A stretch of 64,000 nucleotides of DNA, taken from NCBI RefSeq assembly GCF_036924535.1, contig NZ_JAZHRT010000001.1, forward strand, positions 5,890,001-5,954,000, written 5' to 3'. Shown here piece by piece: positions 1 through 11,591 of this stretch (positions within the stretch are counted from its first letter, which is position 1; each line of letters opens with the position of its first letter). The notes under the pieces were generated by a model. That model made no database searches and was not told the origin of the DNA. It was given only the letters and a program-made list of their open reading frames with translations. This DNA is from Bradyrhizobium sp. AZCC 2262 (GTDB taxonomy: Bacteria; Pseudomonadota; Alphaproteobacteria; Rhizobiales; Xanthobacteraceae). Position numbers and translations under genes: made by a program.

Positions 1-2
1 AA

Positions 3-1460
3 TGGACCTACGCGCAGCTTTATCGCGAAACCCAGCGCACCGCACGCGCGCTGCTGTCGCGCTTCAAACGGGGCGAGCGCATTGCCGTCTGGGCACAGAA
101 CATCCCGGAATGGATGATGCTCGAATTCGGCGCCGGCATGGCCGGCATGGTCCTCGTCACCGTGAACCCGGCGTTTCGCGCGCGCGAGGTGGAGTATGTG
201 CTGAAGCAGTCGCGCTCGGCCGGCATCTTCGTCGTCAACGGTTTTCGCGGCAACCCGATGCTGGAGACGGTGCAGGCGGTGGCGCCGAACTGCCCCGAAC
301 TGAGCGAGATCATCTGCTTCGACGACTGGGACGCCTTCATCGCCACGGGCGACGACGCTGCCATCGAGCTGCCGGCGGTCAGTCCCGACGACCCCGTCAT
401 GATCCAGTACACTTCCGGCACCACGGGCTTTCCGAAGGGCGCCCTGCTCCGGCATCGCGGCCTCCTCAACAACGGCGCCGACACCGCCGACCGGATGGGC
501 GTCGATCCCGGCGATGTCTTCGTCACCCCGATGCCGCTGTTTCACACCGGCGGCTGCGTCTGCTGCGTGATCGGCGCAGTATCGAAGGCCGCGACCACGG
601 TGCTGGTCGAGGCGTTCGAGCCCGGACTAGTGCTAGAGATGCTCGGGACTTATCGCGGCAATGCGATGCTCGGCGTTCCCACCATGCTGGTCGCGATGCT
701 GGAGCACCCGACCTTCGCGACGACCGATCTCTCCTCTGTCAAGGCGATCTGCTCGGGCGGCTCCACAGTGCCGGCCGCGCTGGTGCGGCTATTGGAGGAA
801 AAGCTCGGCGCGCCCTTCACCATTGTCTTCGGCCAAACCGAGTGCTCGCCAGTCGCGGCGCAAACCCGCACCATCGACAGCGTCGAGGACAAGGCCAACA
901 CGATCGGCCTGCCGCTGCCCAATATGGAAAACAAGATCATCGATCCCAACACCGGCGAGACGGTGCCGATCGGGACGATCGGCGAGTTCTGCACCCGCGG
1001 CTATCACGTGATGATCGGCTACTTCGAAATGCCGGATGCGACAGCAGCCGCAATCGATGCCGACGGCTGGCTGCATACCGGCGACCTCTGCGCGATGGAC
1101 GCGCGCGGCTACTGCACGGTGGAAGGCCGGCTGAAGGACATGATCATCCGCGGCGGCGAGAACATCTATCCGCGCGAGCTGGAGGAGCTCTTGTTCAAGC
1201 ATCCGAAAGTCGGCGAGGTCGCAGTGGTCGGGATTCCCCACGAGAAGTGGGGCGAAGAGGTCGCCGCCTTCATCCGCCCGGCGCCCGGCGCAACAATCGA
1301 AAAGGAAGAACTGATCGACTACATGCGCGCCTCGCTCGCCCCGCACAAGACACCAAAGCACTGGTTCGTGGTGGACGCGTTCCCGCTGACGGGATCGGGC
1401 AAGATCCAGAAATTCAAGCTGCGCGAAGCCTGGACCAAGGGCGAGATGACGGCGATCTAG
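3..1460 (+). CDS. AMP-binding acyl-CoA synthetase, 5'-truncated by window edge
   Basis: The reading frame is open from the first bases of the window, so the start lies upstream; about 485 residues are present. It belongs to the ANL (acyl-CoA synthetase/AMP ligase) superfamily, which adenylates a carboxylic acid and transfers it to CoA. Visible are the P-loop-like motif YTSGTTGFPKG, the FGQTE motif, the GWLHTGD hinge-region motif, the IIRGGENIYP segment and the C-terminal catalytic lysine motif GSGKIQKFKL. These make it a catalytically complete fatty- or aryl-acyl-CoA synthetase. The exact substrate cannot be read from the sequence. It is convergent with the PPOX-fold gene that follows, with only 12 bases between the stops. 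Confidence 0.9.
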   Translation, partial: WTYAQLYRETQRTARALLSRFKRGERIAVWAQNIPEWMMLEFGAGMAGMVLVTVNPAFRAREVEYVLKQSRSAGIFVVNGFRGNPMLETVQAVAPNCPELSEIICFDDWDAFIATGDDAAIELPAVSPDDPVMIQYTSGTTGFPKGALLRHRGLLNNGADTADRMGVDPGDVFVTPMPLFHTGGCVCCVIGAVSKAATTVLVEAFEPGLVLEMLGTYRGNAMLGVPTMLVAMLEHPTFATTDLSSVKAICSGGSTVPAALVRLLEEKLGAPFTIVFGQTECSPVAAQTRTIDSVEDKANTIGLPLPNMENKIIDPNTGETVPIGTIGEFCTRGYHVMIGYFEMPDATAAAIDADGWLHTGDLCAMDARGYCTVEGRLKDMIIRGGENIYPRELEELLFKHPKVGEVAVVGIPHEKWGEEVAAFIRPAPGATIEKEELIDYMRASLAPHKTPKHWFVVDAFPLTGSGKIQKFKLREAWTKGEMTAI

Positions 1461-1472
1461 TCATCGCAACAC

Positions 1473-2078
1473 CTATCCTTTGAAGGTCGGTTGCCTTGGA
1501 TGGATGCAGTCCTTGAAATCTGCAAAGCCCTTCCAGGCTGGCTCCGCTGCTTCCTGTCCGGCGATCGGTACGTATATCGACGGTTCGATCGAACTCATCG
1601 TTGGAATATAGCGCGGACAATTCGCAAAGATCGCGCGCGCGGTCACGCGGACGATCAGCTGCGCGCCGACGGTCTCCGTCAGCAGCGGATCGCGGTCGCT
1701 CACGCTGGTGCTGCCGTTGACCCGCAGCCGCCGTGGCTTGTCATGCATGGCGATAAAGAGCAGGCCGACATCGGCATTGGCTACGATGTTGCCGAGGCTC
1801 TTGAACATACCGTTCCCGTCATAGTCGGGGAATGCGATCTCGGAAGGTCCGGTAATGCGCACAAAGCCGGGCGCCCCGCCCTTGAACGAACAATCGGGTC
1901 GCCCCTCGGCATCCGCCGTCGCGAGAAAGAAATAAGGCAGGCTTTCGATGAACCGCTTGTCGTCAGCCGAAAATTCCGTGCGCATCAGCTTCTCTTCCAA
2001 CCGATCGGAAATCCGGCGGCTGTCGAACCGGTCCTGCAGTTGCCGATTGCCTTCGTGGTACATGACGCTTTGAGCCAT
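1473..2078 (-). CDS. Pyridoxamine 5'-phosphate oxidase-fold (FMN-binding split barrel) protein
   Basis: A 201-residue protein resembling PPOX-family flavoproteins of the COG3576 type. The LATADAEGRPDCS segment is the characteristic early beta-strand of the split barrel, and the following FPDYDGNGMFKSLGNI stretch is typical of the flavin-binding region. GLLFI and RRLRVNG continue the barrel. The physiological substrate of this subgroup is not established, so an F420/FMN-dependent reductase or oxidase role is only inferred. It is transcribed as a single gene; a 154-base gap separates its start from the kdpE stop on the same strand. Confidence 0.75.
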   Translation of the reverse strand: MAQSVMYHEGNRQLQDRFDSRRISDRLEEKLMRTEFSADDKRFIESLPYFFLATADAEGRPDCSFKGGAPGFVRITGPSEIAFPDYDGNGMFKSLGNIVANADVGLLFIAMHDKPRRLRVNGSTSVSDRDPLLTETVGAQLIVRVTARAIFANCPRYIPTMSSIEPSIYVPIAGQEAAEPAWKGFADFKDCIHPRQPTFKG

Positions 2079-2232
2079 GGCCGTACGTCCTCCTCCGATT
2101 CACCAGGGCGTTGCGTGGTCAGCCCGGGTCAGATCCCCACGGGGAAGCATATCACTTTACGAAAGCACCGGATGCGGCAAGCTGACCCGCGCGACAAGCC
2201 AGGTACCGGGACCGCCACCATCAGAAGTATGA

Positions 2233-2922
2233 TCAATCCGGTGCCCGCAACCGGTAACCGATGCCGGTCTCGGTCAGCACGAATTGCGGACGCTCCGGGT
2301 CTGCCTCGATCTTCTGGCGGAGCTGGCGGACATAGACGCGCAGATATTGCGCATCCGTCAGTTCGTCCCAGAGCTCCTTCAGCAGGAAGCGATGGGTCAG
2401 CACCTTGCCGGCGTGCTGCACCAGCACGCGCAGCAATTCATACTCCTTCGGCGACAGTTTTACTTCGCGCTCGCCGGTCTTGACAATGCGGCGCACGAGG
2501 TCGACGGAGAGATCGCCGGCGCGAAACACCGGCCGCTCGCCCTGCACCTGCAACTGGTGCCGCAGCGCTGCGCGCATCCGCGCCAGCAGTTCATCCATGC
2601 CGAACGGCTTTGTCAGATAATCGTCGGCGCCGAGGTCGAGCGCCTGCACCTTGCCGGCCTCGTCGCCACGGCTCGACAGCACCACGATCGGCACGCTCTC
2701 ATTGCGGCCACGGATCATGCGCAGCAGATCGTGCCCCTGGATGTCCGGCAGGCCCAGATCGAGGATGATCAGCGCCGGCCCCTCGGCCAGCTTCTCCAGC
2801 GCGATCTTGCCGTTGGAGGCTTCGAGGATGTCATAGCCCTGCGTGCTGAGCCCCATCCGCAACAGTTTTCGGATCGGCGGTTCATCGTCGATGACCAGAA
2901 CCTTGATCGCTGCGGCATTCAT
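2233..2922 (-). CDS. kdpE: KdpE response regulator
   Basis: A 229-residue OmpR/PhoB-type response regulator. The N-terminal receiver domain has the acidic pair in VIDDEPPIRK, the phospho-acceptor aspartate in ILDLGLPDIQG (about residue 55) and the lysine in LTKPFG. The C-terminal winged helix runs from about residue 130, with the RVYVRQLRQKIE recognition region. In the family it activates kdp transcription when potassium is scarce or turgor falls. The start overlaps the kdpD stop by 4 bases (ATGA), so the two are translationally coupled. It is the last gene of the kdp operon. Confidence 0.95.
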   Translation of the reverse strand: MNAAAIKVLVIDDEPPIRKLLRMGLSTQGYDILEASNGKIALEKLAEGPALIILDLGLPDIQGHDLLRMIRGRNESVPIVVLSSRGDEAGKVQALDLGADDYLTKPFGMDELLARMRAALRHQLQVQGERPVFRAGDLSVDLVRRIVKTGEREVKLSPKEYELLRVLVQHAGKVLTHRFLLKELWDELTDAQYLRVYVRQLRQKIEADPERPQFVLTETGIGYRLRAPD

Positions 2923-5630
2923 GCGGCGGTATCCAGCGCGCTGTCGGTGACCGGTATCGGCAGCCGAATGGTTATTACCGCGCCGCGGCGATCGATGCGG
3001 TTGGCGGCCGAGATGGTGCCGTGCATCGCCTCGACAAAGCCACGGGAGATCGCCAGACCAAGACCCGTTCCCGGACGGACATGGTCGCCCTTCTGCGCAC
3101 GATAGAACTTGTCGAACACGCTTTCCAGTTCGGCTTGCGGAATGCCCTGCCCCTCATCCACGATCTGCAGCGTGACCTGCTCCCGATCCCGCACGCCCCT
3201 GATCGATATCGTGGTATCGGCAGGCGCGTATTTGGCGGCGTTGTCCAGCAGGTTGAACAGCACCTGTTCGAACAGCACGGCATCGAGCTCCAGCATCGGC
3301 AGGTTGGGGCTGAGCTCCAGCGACACCTTGTGATGCACGAGGATCTTGCCGGCACGGCGCAACGCGCTGCCGACGATCTCGCTGACATCATGCCGCGCGG
3401 TGTTCGGCACGATGGCGCCGGATTCCAGCTTGGTCATGTCGAGCAGGTTGGCGATGAAGCGGTTGAGCCGCTCGGATTCGTCGATCATGGTGGCGAGCAG
3501 CTCGTTCTTCTGGGCGTCGTTGAGGCCGGCGCCGAGATCGCGCAAGGTAGAGGCGGCGCCGAGCACGGAAGCCAGCGGCGTCTTCAGATCATGCGAGATC
3601 GAGGTCAGCAGCGCGCCGCGCAGCCGGTCGGACTCCACCGTGCGCTTGACGCGGTCCATGTCCTCGACCAGCAGCACCCGCTCGATCGCGAGCGCGCCCT
3701 GATCGACCAGCGCATCCAGCAGGCGACGCTGATCCGGCGTCAGCAAGGGACCCGTCCGGTCGTTGTCGATGCCGATGACGCCGATCGCGCCGCGCCCGGT
3801 TCGCATCGGCAGAAACAGCCGTTTTGCCCCCGGCAGCGTATCCGAGCCGCGCCCGGCGGGACGATCGTTGCTCCAGGCCCAGTTGGCGGCGGCGAGATCG
3901 GCCTGGTCGAGTTGGTCCTCCGGCGGATAGCCGGACTTCACCGTCAACACGCCCTCCTCCGGCAACAGCAACACCACCCTCACTTTCAGCATCAGCGCGG
4001 TCTGATAGGCGGTCGCCCACAGCACGTCGTCAAGCGTCGCAGTACCGGCCAGCTTGCGGCTGAAGGCGTAGAGCGACTCGGTGGTGCGCACCCGGCCGAT
4101 GGCGGTATCGGCCTGCGAGCGCACCCGCGCCGCGACGTTGGAGACCAGCAGCGCGATCAGCATGAAGAAGAAGAACGCCGCGACATTGGTTGGATCGGTG
4201 ATGGTGAAGGTATAGACCGGCGGCAGGAAGAAGAAATTGTAGCACAGCGACGCCACCACACTTGCCAGCAGCGACGGCCACAAGCCATAGCGGGCAGCGA
4301 CAGCGACCACGGCGGTCAGAAACACCAGATCGACGTTCTCGATGCCGCCAAACATGGGCTGGATCAGTGCGGCGGCGGCAAGACCGATCGCAACGAACAG
4401 CAGCGCCATCATATAAGGTCGCGGGTTGAAAGTTTCCTGCCGCGCCGCGGTCTGCACCGCCGCCTTCGCCACACCCTGTTCGTCGCCGGCGATCACATGC
4501 ACGCTGATGTTGCCGGAACGGCGTACCAGATCGTGCACCACGGAACCGCGTGTCAGTTCAAACCACCAGGAGCGCGTCGACTTGCCGATAATGATCTGCG
4601 TGACGTTGTTGGCATGCGCGAAATGAATGACGTCGTCGGCGATGCGGCGGCCGACGCCGGGAATGGTGAGGGCCTCGCCACCGAGCGCTTCGGCGAGCCG
4701 CATGGTGTCGGCCAGCCGGTCGCGCTGCTCGTCGGTCAGTTGCAGGCTGCGCCGCGTCTCGATGCTGATCGCGGTCCACTGCGCGTGCAGCCGGTCCGCC
4801 AGCCGCTTGGTATAGCGCACGAGACCGGCGGCGCGCGGATCCTCGCTCAGGCAGACCAGGATGCGCTCGCCCGCTGCCCAGGGTCCTGCGATGGCATTGG
4901 CCTGCATATGGGTCAGCAACTGCTCGTCGACCCGCTCGGCGGTGCGCCGCAGCGCCAATTCGCGCAGCGCGGTGAGATTGCCGGGCGAGAAATAATGCTC
5001 CAGCGCACGCTCCGCCTGTTTGGGAATGTAGACCTTGCCCTCTTTCAGGCGCTGGATCAGGTCGTCGGGCGTGAGGTCGATCAGCTCGATGGCGTCGGCC
5101 AGGTCGAACACCTTGTCCGGCACGGTCTCGCGCACCCGCACATGCGTGATCTGCGCGACCACGTCATTGAGGCTTTCGATATGCTGGATGTTGACCGCGG
5201 TATAGACGTCGATGCCGTGAGACAGCAGCTCCTCGACGTCGAGATAACGCTTGGGGTGGCGGCTGCCCGGCGCGTTGGTATGCGCGAGTTCGTCGACGAG
5301 GGCGATCTTTGGACGGCGCGCAATCAGCGCATCGAGGTCCATCTCCTCGAGGATCTGGTCCTTGTATTCGAGCTTCTTGCGCGGAATAACTTCAAGGCCA
5401 TGCAGCAGCGCTTCGGTCTCTGCCCGGCCATGGGTCTCGACCACGCCGACCACGACATCGACGCCGGCCTTCCTCCTGGCGTGCGCGCTTTGCAGCATCT
5501 CATAGGTCTTGCCGACGCCGGGAGCGGCGCCGACAAAGATCTTCAGCCGGCCGGCGTTGTCACTTTCCCGCCGGGCGGCCTCCAGCAACGCATCCGGCGA
5601 AGGCCGCTGTTCAGGGTCGCGATTTGCCAT
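2919..5630 (-). CDS. kdpD: KdpD osmosensitive K+ channel histidine kinase
   Basis: A 903-residue sensor kinase of normal KdpD length. The N-terminal cytoplasmic KdpD domain carries a Walker A motif (GAAPGVGKT, about residue 35), followed by a universal-stress-protein-like domain. Four membrane helices (DUF4118, about residues 405-500) and a GAF-like region come next. The kinase core has the phospho-acceptor histidine in SISHDLKTPLAS, with N, G1 (DEGQGIP) and G2 (GTGLGLAIS) boxes. It phosphorylates KdpE. It lies 41 bases downstream of kdpC in the same operon, where signalling genes follow the transporter genes as in most proteobacteria. Confidence 0.96.
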   Translation of the reverse strand: MANRDPEQRPSPDALLEAARRESDNAGRLKIFVGAAPGVGKTYEMLQSAHARRKAGVDVVVGVVETHGRAETEALLHGLEVIPRKKLEYKDQILEEMDLDALIARRPKIALVDELAHTNAPGSRHPKRYLDVEELLSHGIDVYTAVNIQHIESLNDVVAQITHVRVRETVPDKVFDLADAIELIDLTPDDLIQRLKEGKVYIPKQAERALEHYFSPGNLTALRELALRRTAERVDEQLLTHMQANAIAGPWAAGERILVCLSEDPRAAGLVRYTKRLADRLHAQWTAISIETRRSLQLTDEQRDRLADTMRLAEALGGEALTIPGVGRRIADDVIHFAHANNVTQIIIGKSTRSWWFELTRGSVVHDLVRRSGNISVHVIAGDEQGVAKAAVQTAARQETFNPRPYMMALLFVAIGLAAAALIQPMFGGIENVDLVFLTAVVAVAARYGLWPSLLASVVASLCYNFFFLPPVYTFTITDPTNVAAFFFFMLIALLVSNVAARVRSQADTAIGRVRTTESLYAFSRKLAGTATLDDVLWATAYQTALMLKVRVVLLLPEEGVLTVKSGYPPEDQLDQADLAAANWAWSNDRPAGRGSDTLPGAKRLFLPMRTGRGAIGVIGIDNDRTGPLLTPDQRRLLDALVDQGALAIERVLLVEDMDRVKRTVESDRLRGALLTSISHDLKTPLASVLGAASTLRDLGAGLNDAQKNELLATMIDESERLNRFIANLLDMTKLESGAIVPNTARHDVSEIVGSALRRAGKILVHHKVSLELSPNLPMLELDAVLFEQVLFNLLDNAAKYAPADTTISIRGVRDREQVTLQIVDEGQGIPQAELESVFDKFYRAQKGDHVRPGTGLGLAISRGFVEAMHGTISAANRIDRRGAVITIRLPIPVTDSALDTAA

Positions 5631-5671
5631 GAGGCATTATAGTCGCCGCTTTCGAATGAGCCTAGCCGCCG

Positions 5672-6274
5672 CTACTTGGAAGCCGCGTCCAGTGCCAGAT
5701 TGAGCGCCAGGACGTTGACATGGGGCTCGCCCAGAATCCCGGCGAGACGGCCCTTGGTGTTATCGGTAACGAGCTGACGGACGCGATCCTCCGGCATGTT
5801 GCGGGCCTTGGCGACGCGCGGCACCTGGAACAGCGCGCCTTCCGGCGAGATATCCGGATCGAGCCCGCTGGCCGACGTTGTAACGAGGTCGGCCGGCACG
5901 GCGGCGGAGGAATTCTCGGCCTTCAGCTTCTCGACGTCCTCCTTGACCCGGTCATTCAGCGCCTTGCTGGTCGGGCCGAGGTTGGAGCCGCCGGAATTGG
6001 CCGCATTGTAGGGTGCCGACACCGTCTTGGCGGAATCGGCAGGATCAGGCGCCAGGGTCGCCGAGGGCCGGCCGTGGAAGTATTTGTCGTCCTTGAACTC
6101 CTGCCCGATCAGGGCGGAGCCGACCACCTTGCCGTCCTTCTCGATCAGGCTGCCCTGCGCCTGCTTCGGAAAGATCACACCGGCGATCGCGGTCATCGCG
6201 AGCGGATAGGCAAGCCCCGTGATCGCGGTCAGCAGGACGAGGATGAGGATGGCGGGACGGATTTCGCGAAGCAT
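5672..6274 (-). CDS. kdpC: KdpC potassium-transporting ATPase subunit C
   Basis: A 200-residue protein with one N-terminal transmembrane helix (about residues 7-30, ending in LAYPLAMT) and a periplasmic domain containing [17 protein letters not shown] and [11 protein letters not shown], all signature segments of KdpC. The C-terminus has [11 protein letters not shown]. KdpC is the accessory chain of the KdpFABC P-type ATPase and interacts with KdpA and KdpB. It lies 11 bases after kdpB. The sequence looks intact. Confidence 0.96.
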   Translation of the reverse strand: MLREIRPAILILVLLTAITGLAYPLAMTAIAGVIFPKQAQGSLIEKDGKVVGSALIGQEFKDDKYFHGRPSATLAPDPADSAKTVSAPYNAANSGGSNLGPTSKALNDRVKEDVEKLKAENSSAAVPADLVTTSASGLDPDISPEGALFQVPRVAKARNMPEDRVRQLVTDNTKGRLAGILGEPHVNVLALNLALDAASK

Positions 6275-6285
6275 GGTGTGGCTCC

Positions 6286-8400
<2,115 letters not shown>

Positions 8401-8425
8401 GGAAGTAACTCCGAAGAGGGATCGA

Positions 8426-10129
8426 TCAGAACAGGGTATTGGCGTTCATCGCGAGGTGCTCGACGATCGGCCCAAGCGCGAGCGCCGGGAAGAACGTCAG
8501 GCCGCCGACGATCAGAATGACGCCGACGACGAGGCCGACGAACAGGCCGCCCGTCGTTGGCAAAGTCCCGGCCGACGGCGGAATCGACTTCTTGCCCGCC
8601 AGCGAACCCGCCAACGCCATCGCCGGCACGATCACGAAGAAGCGGCCGAAGAACATCGAACTGGCCCCTGTGAGATTGTAGAAGAAGGTGTTGCCTGTGA
8701 GGCCGCCGAACGCCGAGCCGTTGTTGCCGGTTTGCGAGGTGAAGGCATAGAGCACCTCGGTGAAGCCGTGCGGACCGGAGTTGGCCATCGACGCCACTGC
8801 CGACGGCACTACAACAGCTACCGAGGTCCAACCGAGATAGAACAACGGCAATACGAGCATGGCCAGCATCGCCATCTTGACTTCCCGCGCCTCGATTTTC
8901 TTGCCGACATATTCCGGCGTGCGGCCAACCATCAGACCCGCCACGAAGATCGAGACGATGATGACGATCAACATGCCGTAGAGACCTGAACCAACCCCGC
9001 CGATGATGACTTCACCGAGTTCCATATTGATCAGCGGGATCATACCGCCAAGTGCGGTGAAGGAGTCGTGCATGGCGATCACAGCGCCACAGGACGCCGC
9101 CGTCGTAACGACTGCGAACAGCGACGATGCAACGATACCGAAGCGGACTTCCTTGCCTTCCATGTTGCCGCCGGCGAGCCCTAGCGCATGAAGCGCGGTG
9201 GTGCCATTGGCTTCCGCCCAGTAGGTGACGGCGACGCCAGCGATGAACAGCACGCCCATCACGGCCAGGACCGCCCAGCCCTGACGCTGGTTGCCGACCA
9301 TGCGGCCGAACACGTTGGTCAGCGCGGCGCCGAGCGCGAAGACCGAGATCATCTGGACGAAGTTGGATAGTGCCGTGGGATTCTCGAACGGATGCGCGGC
9401 GTTGGCATTGAAGAAGCCACCACCGTTCGTTCCAAGCATCTTGATCGCGATTTGGGATGCGACAGGACCAATCGCAATGGTCTGTTTGCCACCTTCGAGA
9501 GTCGCTGCATCGACATACGAACCCAGCGTCTGCGGAATGCCCTGCCAGATGAGGAACAGGGTGTAGACGACGCAGATCGGCAGGAGGACATAAAGGGTAC
9601 AGCGCGTTACATCGACCCAGAAATTGCCGACGGTACGCGCCGAAGAGCGGGCGAAGCCACGGATCAATGCCATCGCGATGGCAATGCCGACGGCTGCCGA
9701 GACAAAGTTCTGGGTCGTCAGTCCCAGCATCTGCGTCAGGTTAGACATCGTGCTCTCGCCACCGTAATTCTGCCAGTTGGTGTTGGTGACGAAGCTGATC
9801 GCGGTGTTGAAGGAAAGATCTTGCGCGACCGCGGACTGTTCCTGCAGGTTGAACGGCAACAAGGCCTGCAGCCGCATCAGCGCGTAAAGAATGAGAAAGC
9901 CACCGACATGAAACAGCAGCATAGCGACCGTATAGGTCAGCCAGTGCTGCTCACGCTTCTCATCGACGCCGCCGATCCAGTAAAGCCCGCGTTCGACGGG
10001 GCGCAGCACCGGCGACAGAAAGGTCGTCTCGCCGTTGAAGACGCGGGTCATGTACCAGCCGAGCGGCTTTACGAGCGCGACCACGATGGCGCAGTACAGA
10101 AGAATTTGAATCCAGCCGATGACGGTCAT
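8426..10129 (-). CDS. kdpA: KdpA potassium-binding, channel-like subunit
   Basis: A 567-residue, highly hydrophobic protein starting [12 protein letters not shown]. It has the four repeated pore-loop regions expected of KdpA, for example [34 protein letters not shown] and [14 protein letters not shown], which form the potassium selectivity filters. I chose the ATG at 10129 because family members begin at this point; a longer in-frame extension upstream has no family character. It lies 13 bases downstream of a 32-residue small ORF in the same operon. Confidence 0.96.
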   Translation of the reverse strand: MTVIGWIQILLYCAIVVALVKPLGWYMTRVFNGETTFLSPVLRPVERGLYWIGGVDEKREQHWLTYTVAMLLFHVGGFLILYALMRLQALLPFNLQEQSAVAQDLSFNTAISFVTNTNWQNYGGESTMSNLTQMLGLTTQNFVSAAVGIAIAMALIRGFARSSARTVGNFWVDVTRCTLYVLLPICVVYTLFLIWQGIPQTLGSYVDAATLEGGKQTIAIGPVASQIAIKMLGTNGGGFFNANAAHPFENPTALSNFVQMISVFALGAALTNVFGRMVGNQRQGWAVLAVMGVLFIAGVAVTYWAEANGTTALHALGLAGGNMEGKEVRFGIVASSLFAVVTTAASCGAVIAMHDSFTALGGMIPLINMELGEVIIGGVGSGLYGMLIVIIVSIFVAGLMVGRTPEYVGKKIEAREVKMAMLAMLVLPLFYLGWTSVAVVVPSAVASMANSGPHGFTEVLYAFTSQTGNNGSAFGGLTGNTFFYNLTGASSMFFGRFFVIVPAMALAGSLAGKKSIPPSAGTLPTTGGLFVGLVVGVILIVGGLTFFPALALGPIVEHLAMNANTLF

Positions 10130-10142
10130 AGTCGGGAACCCT

Positions 10143-10241
10143 TCACGATTTCTTCTTTGCAGGCAGCAGCAGGTGAACGAGCGCAATCAGCAGCGCCGAG
10201 GTGACGACAAACGCCAGTACGACTTCCACCAGCGTAATCAT
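10143..10241 (-). CDS. Small single-helix membrane ORF between kdpF and kdpA (32 aa)
   Basis: An ATG-started frame of 32 codons. The peptide begins [13 protein letters not shown], runs as one hydrophobic helix of about 25 residues, and ends in a positive tail (PAKKKS). It starts 7 bases after the kdpF stop and ends 13 bases before kdpA, so it sits in frame with operon organisation and could be translated as part of kdpFABC. I do not recognise the family. It could be a small KdpF-like accessory peptide, or a spurious frame, although tight spacing and topology favour a real peptide. Confidence 0.5.
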   Translation of the reverse strand: MITLVEVVLAFVVTSALLIALVHLLLPAKKKS

Positions 10242-10248
10242 GGCGCAC

Positions 10249-10338
10249 TCAGAAGCGCTCTGGCCGCAGCAGCGCGTAGGTCAGGTAGAACAGCAGGCCG
10301 AGCGAAACGAGACCGGCGAGTGAATAATCGAAAATCAT
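10249..10338 (-). CDS. kdpF: KdpF small stabilising subunit (29 aa)
   Basis: A 29-residue peptide starting MIFDYSLAG and ending LTYALLRPERF. The single transmembrane helix and the YALLRPE(R/K)F-type ending are typical of KdpF, which stabilises the KdpFABC complex. A strong AAGGAG Shine-Dalgarno lies about seven bases before the ATG; it overlaps the end of the preceding 27-residue ORF. It precedes kdpA, separated by a 32-codon ORF. Confidence 0.88.
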   Translation of the reverse strand: MIFDYSLAGLVSLGLLFYLTYALLRPERF

Positions 10339-10349
10339 GGCCCGCTCCT

Positions 10350-10433
10350 TTAGAGACGTTCGCAGGCGTAGGCGTAACTTATGCCTGCCACGAAGAAACC
10401 GAGGGCGAGCGCCAGCATGACAATGTCCAGCAT
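10350..10433 (-). CDS. Small membrane ORF at the head of the kdp operon (27 aa)
   Basis: A 27-codon frame starting MLDIVMLALALGFF and ending YAYACERL. It has one hydrophobic helix and an AGGAA ribosome-binding site seven to eight bases upstream of the ATG. The stop codon is immediately followed by the kdpF Shine-Dalgarno, with the kdpF start 11 bases downstream, suggesting coupled translation. Similar tiny ORFs ending in a CERL-like motif occur before kdpF in some other alphaproteobacteria from memory. Its role is unknown; it could be a regulatory peptide or a further small subunit. Confidence 0.6.
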   Translation of the reverse strand: MLDIVMLALALGFFVAGISYAYACERL

Positions 10434-10546
10434 GGGAAAGTTCCTGTGCATCGTGGCCCGCGAACCGAATGGACGGTTTTCGCGTTTTGCCGGACTGAGG
10501 TGCCACCAGGCACATAGGTTTTCGAGAAGGGAGCAACGGCAACGTT

Positions 10547-10618
10547 ATAGGAATCTCATAAAGACCCACCCCCAATCGTCCCTGCCTTGTGACGGGGGCC
10601 CCTTTATGGAATCCCTAT
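10547..10618. promoter_or_regulatory. Inverted repeat upstream of the kdp operon and the divergent gene
   Basis: In the 281-base divergent region between the first kdp ORF (start 10433, minus) and the gene starting at 10715 (plus), two 17-base arms at 10547-10563 and 10602-10618 are inverted repeats of each other (ATAGGRATYYCATAAAG, about 14 of 17 matching). The spacing of 55 bases between starts is roughly five helical turns. It could be a regulator operator (KdpE is a candidate) or two outward-facing promoter elements. Nothing else clear is visible in this region. Confidence 0.35.
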
Positions 10619-10714
10619 TTCTCCGCCCCTCGCTTCCTCTCGTTTTCAAATGGCGATCTGGCCAATTTTGCAGGTGCGGCTGCCGTATCAGCCGCGCCAA
10701 AAGTGAGATGAGCC

Positions 10715-11182
10715 ATGTCGATTCTCTTGGAGCAAGCAGTCCCCACCTCCCTCAGCGACCGGCTTCGCGATGCCTATGGCGTCACGGCTGAATTCCTGTC
10801 GGACATCATCAGCGAGACCTGCCGACGCTTTCCGTCCACGGAAGGCAGCGCCAAAGCCGCTCGTGTCGAGCGGCTGATCCAGTCGCAGGCATGGACCGAT
10901 GCAGCGCTGGCGCTGATCGATCTGGAATTGCCGCAATGGCAAATCCGCCGCCTCGCCTATGACGACGGCGAATGGTACTGCTCGCTGTCGCGACAGCGCG
11001 AACTGCCCGATTGGCTGGATCAATCGATCGAGACCCGCCACGCCGACCTGGCGCTGGCGATCCTGAGCGCGTTCGTCGAGGCCCGGCGCGTCAGCGCGCC
11101 GTCGCACCGGACCAGCGTGCCGAGCGCGCCACAGCGCGTCGACGCCCTCTGCGAGCCGGTCTACAGCGACAACTTCGCCTGA
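10715..11182 (+). CDS. Hypothetical protein (155 aa)
   Basis: A soluble protein with no signal peptide or membrane helix. It has an acidic, mainly helical composition with a repeated aromatic pattern in the middle (LPQWQIRRLAYDDGEWYCSLSRQ). I do not recognise a named family; the style is of a conserved hypothetical restricted to Bradyrhizobium relatives. It is divergent from the kdp operon across a 281-base region and is followed after 13 bases by a small membrane protein gene on the same strand, so the two are probably co-transcribed. Confidence 0.65.
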   Translation: MSILLEQAVPTSLSDRLRDAYGVTAEFLSDIISETCRRFPSTEGSAKAARVERLIQSQAWTDAALALIDLELPQWQIRRLAYDDGEWYCSLSRQRELPDWLDQSIETRHADLALAILSAFVEARRVSAPSHRTSVPSAPQRVDALCEPVYSDNFA

Positions 11183-11195
11183 CCGCGGGGCCATC

Positions 11196-11465
11196 GTGCA
11201 ACATTGGCTGAACCTGCCACGACGGCTGCGATCGTCCCAGGTCCTGATACGATTTGGCGTCCGCCTGCTCATCTTGATCGCCTTCGCAGGCTTCGGCAGC
11301 ATCGGCTTGAATCAAACTCTGCTGGCGCTGTTCTGGATGGCTGCGGTCCTCTGCGCCCTGATCGCGGGCATCCGGCGGGAGCGGCTTCTCGATCACGATC
11401 TCAACCACTGGGACGAGATGGCGGCCTATAGCGCGCTGTGTGCGCTCACCCGATCTCTCGGCTGA
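11196..11465 (+). CDS. Small membrane protein (89 aa)
   Basis: Translated from a GTG start 13 bases after the preceding gene. Two hydrophobic segments (about residues 22-40 and 44-62) lie between a basic N-terminus and a charged C-terminal tail (RRERLLDHDLNHWDEMAAYS). No family is recognised. It probably belongs to the same transcript as the 155-residue gene before it. The GTG start is chosen because it gives the complete first helix; no strong ribosome-binding site is visible. Confidence 0.55.
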   Translation: MQHWLNLPRRLRSSQVLIRFGVRLLILIAFAGFGSIGLNQTLLALFWMAAVLCALIAGIRRERLLDHDLNHWDEMAAYSALCALTRSLG

Positions 11466-11591
11466 CTTTCATCGAAATCCACCCTCGGTCCTATGCGGTC
11501 CTTATGAGATCGCCGATGTACCCCGCTCGAATTCATACCCGGCGAAAAACATATTGGGCGCGCACTACCATCTCCGAAAAGGAATACCAAC

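Noticed and set aside
1491..2483. Open frame of about 330 codons overlapping the PPOX-fold gene and kdpE on the opposite strand
   Set aside because: Antisense shadow; low-complexity Arg/Ala translation and no start context.
3021..5642. A long open frame of over 870 codons antisense to kdpD
   Set aside because: It is antisense to a gene with all kinase motifs. GC-rich genomes produce such shadows; its translation has no family features.
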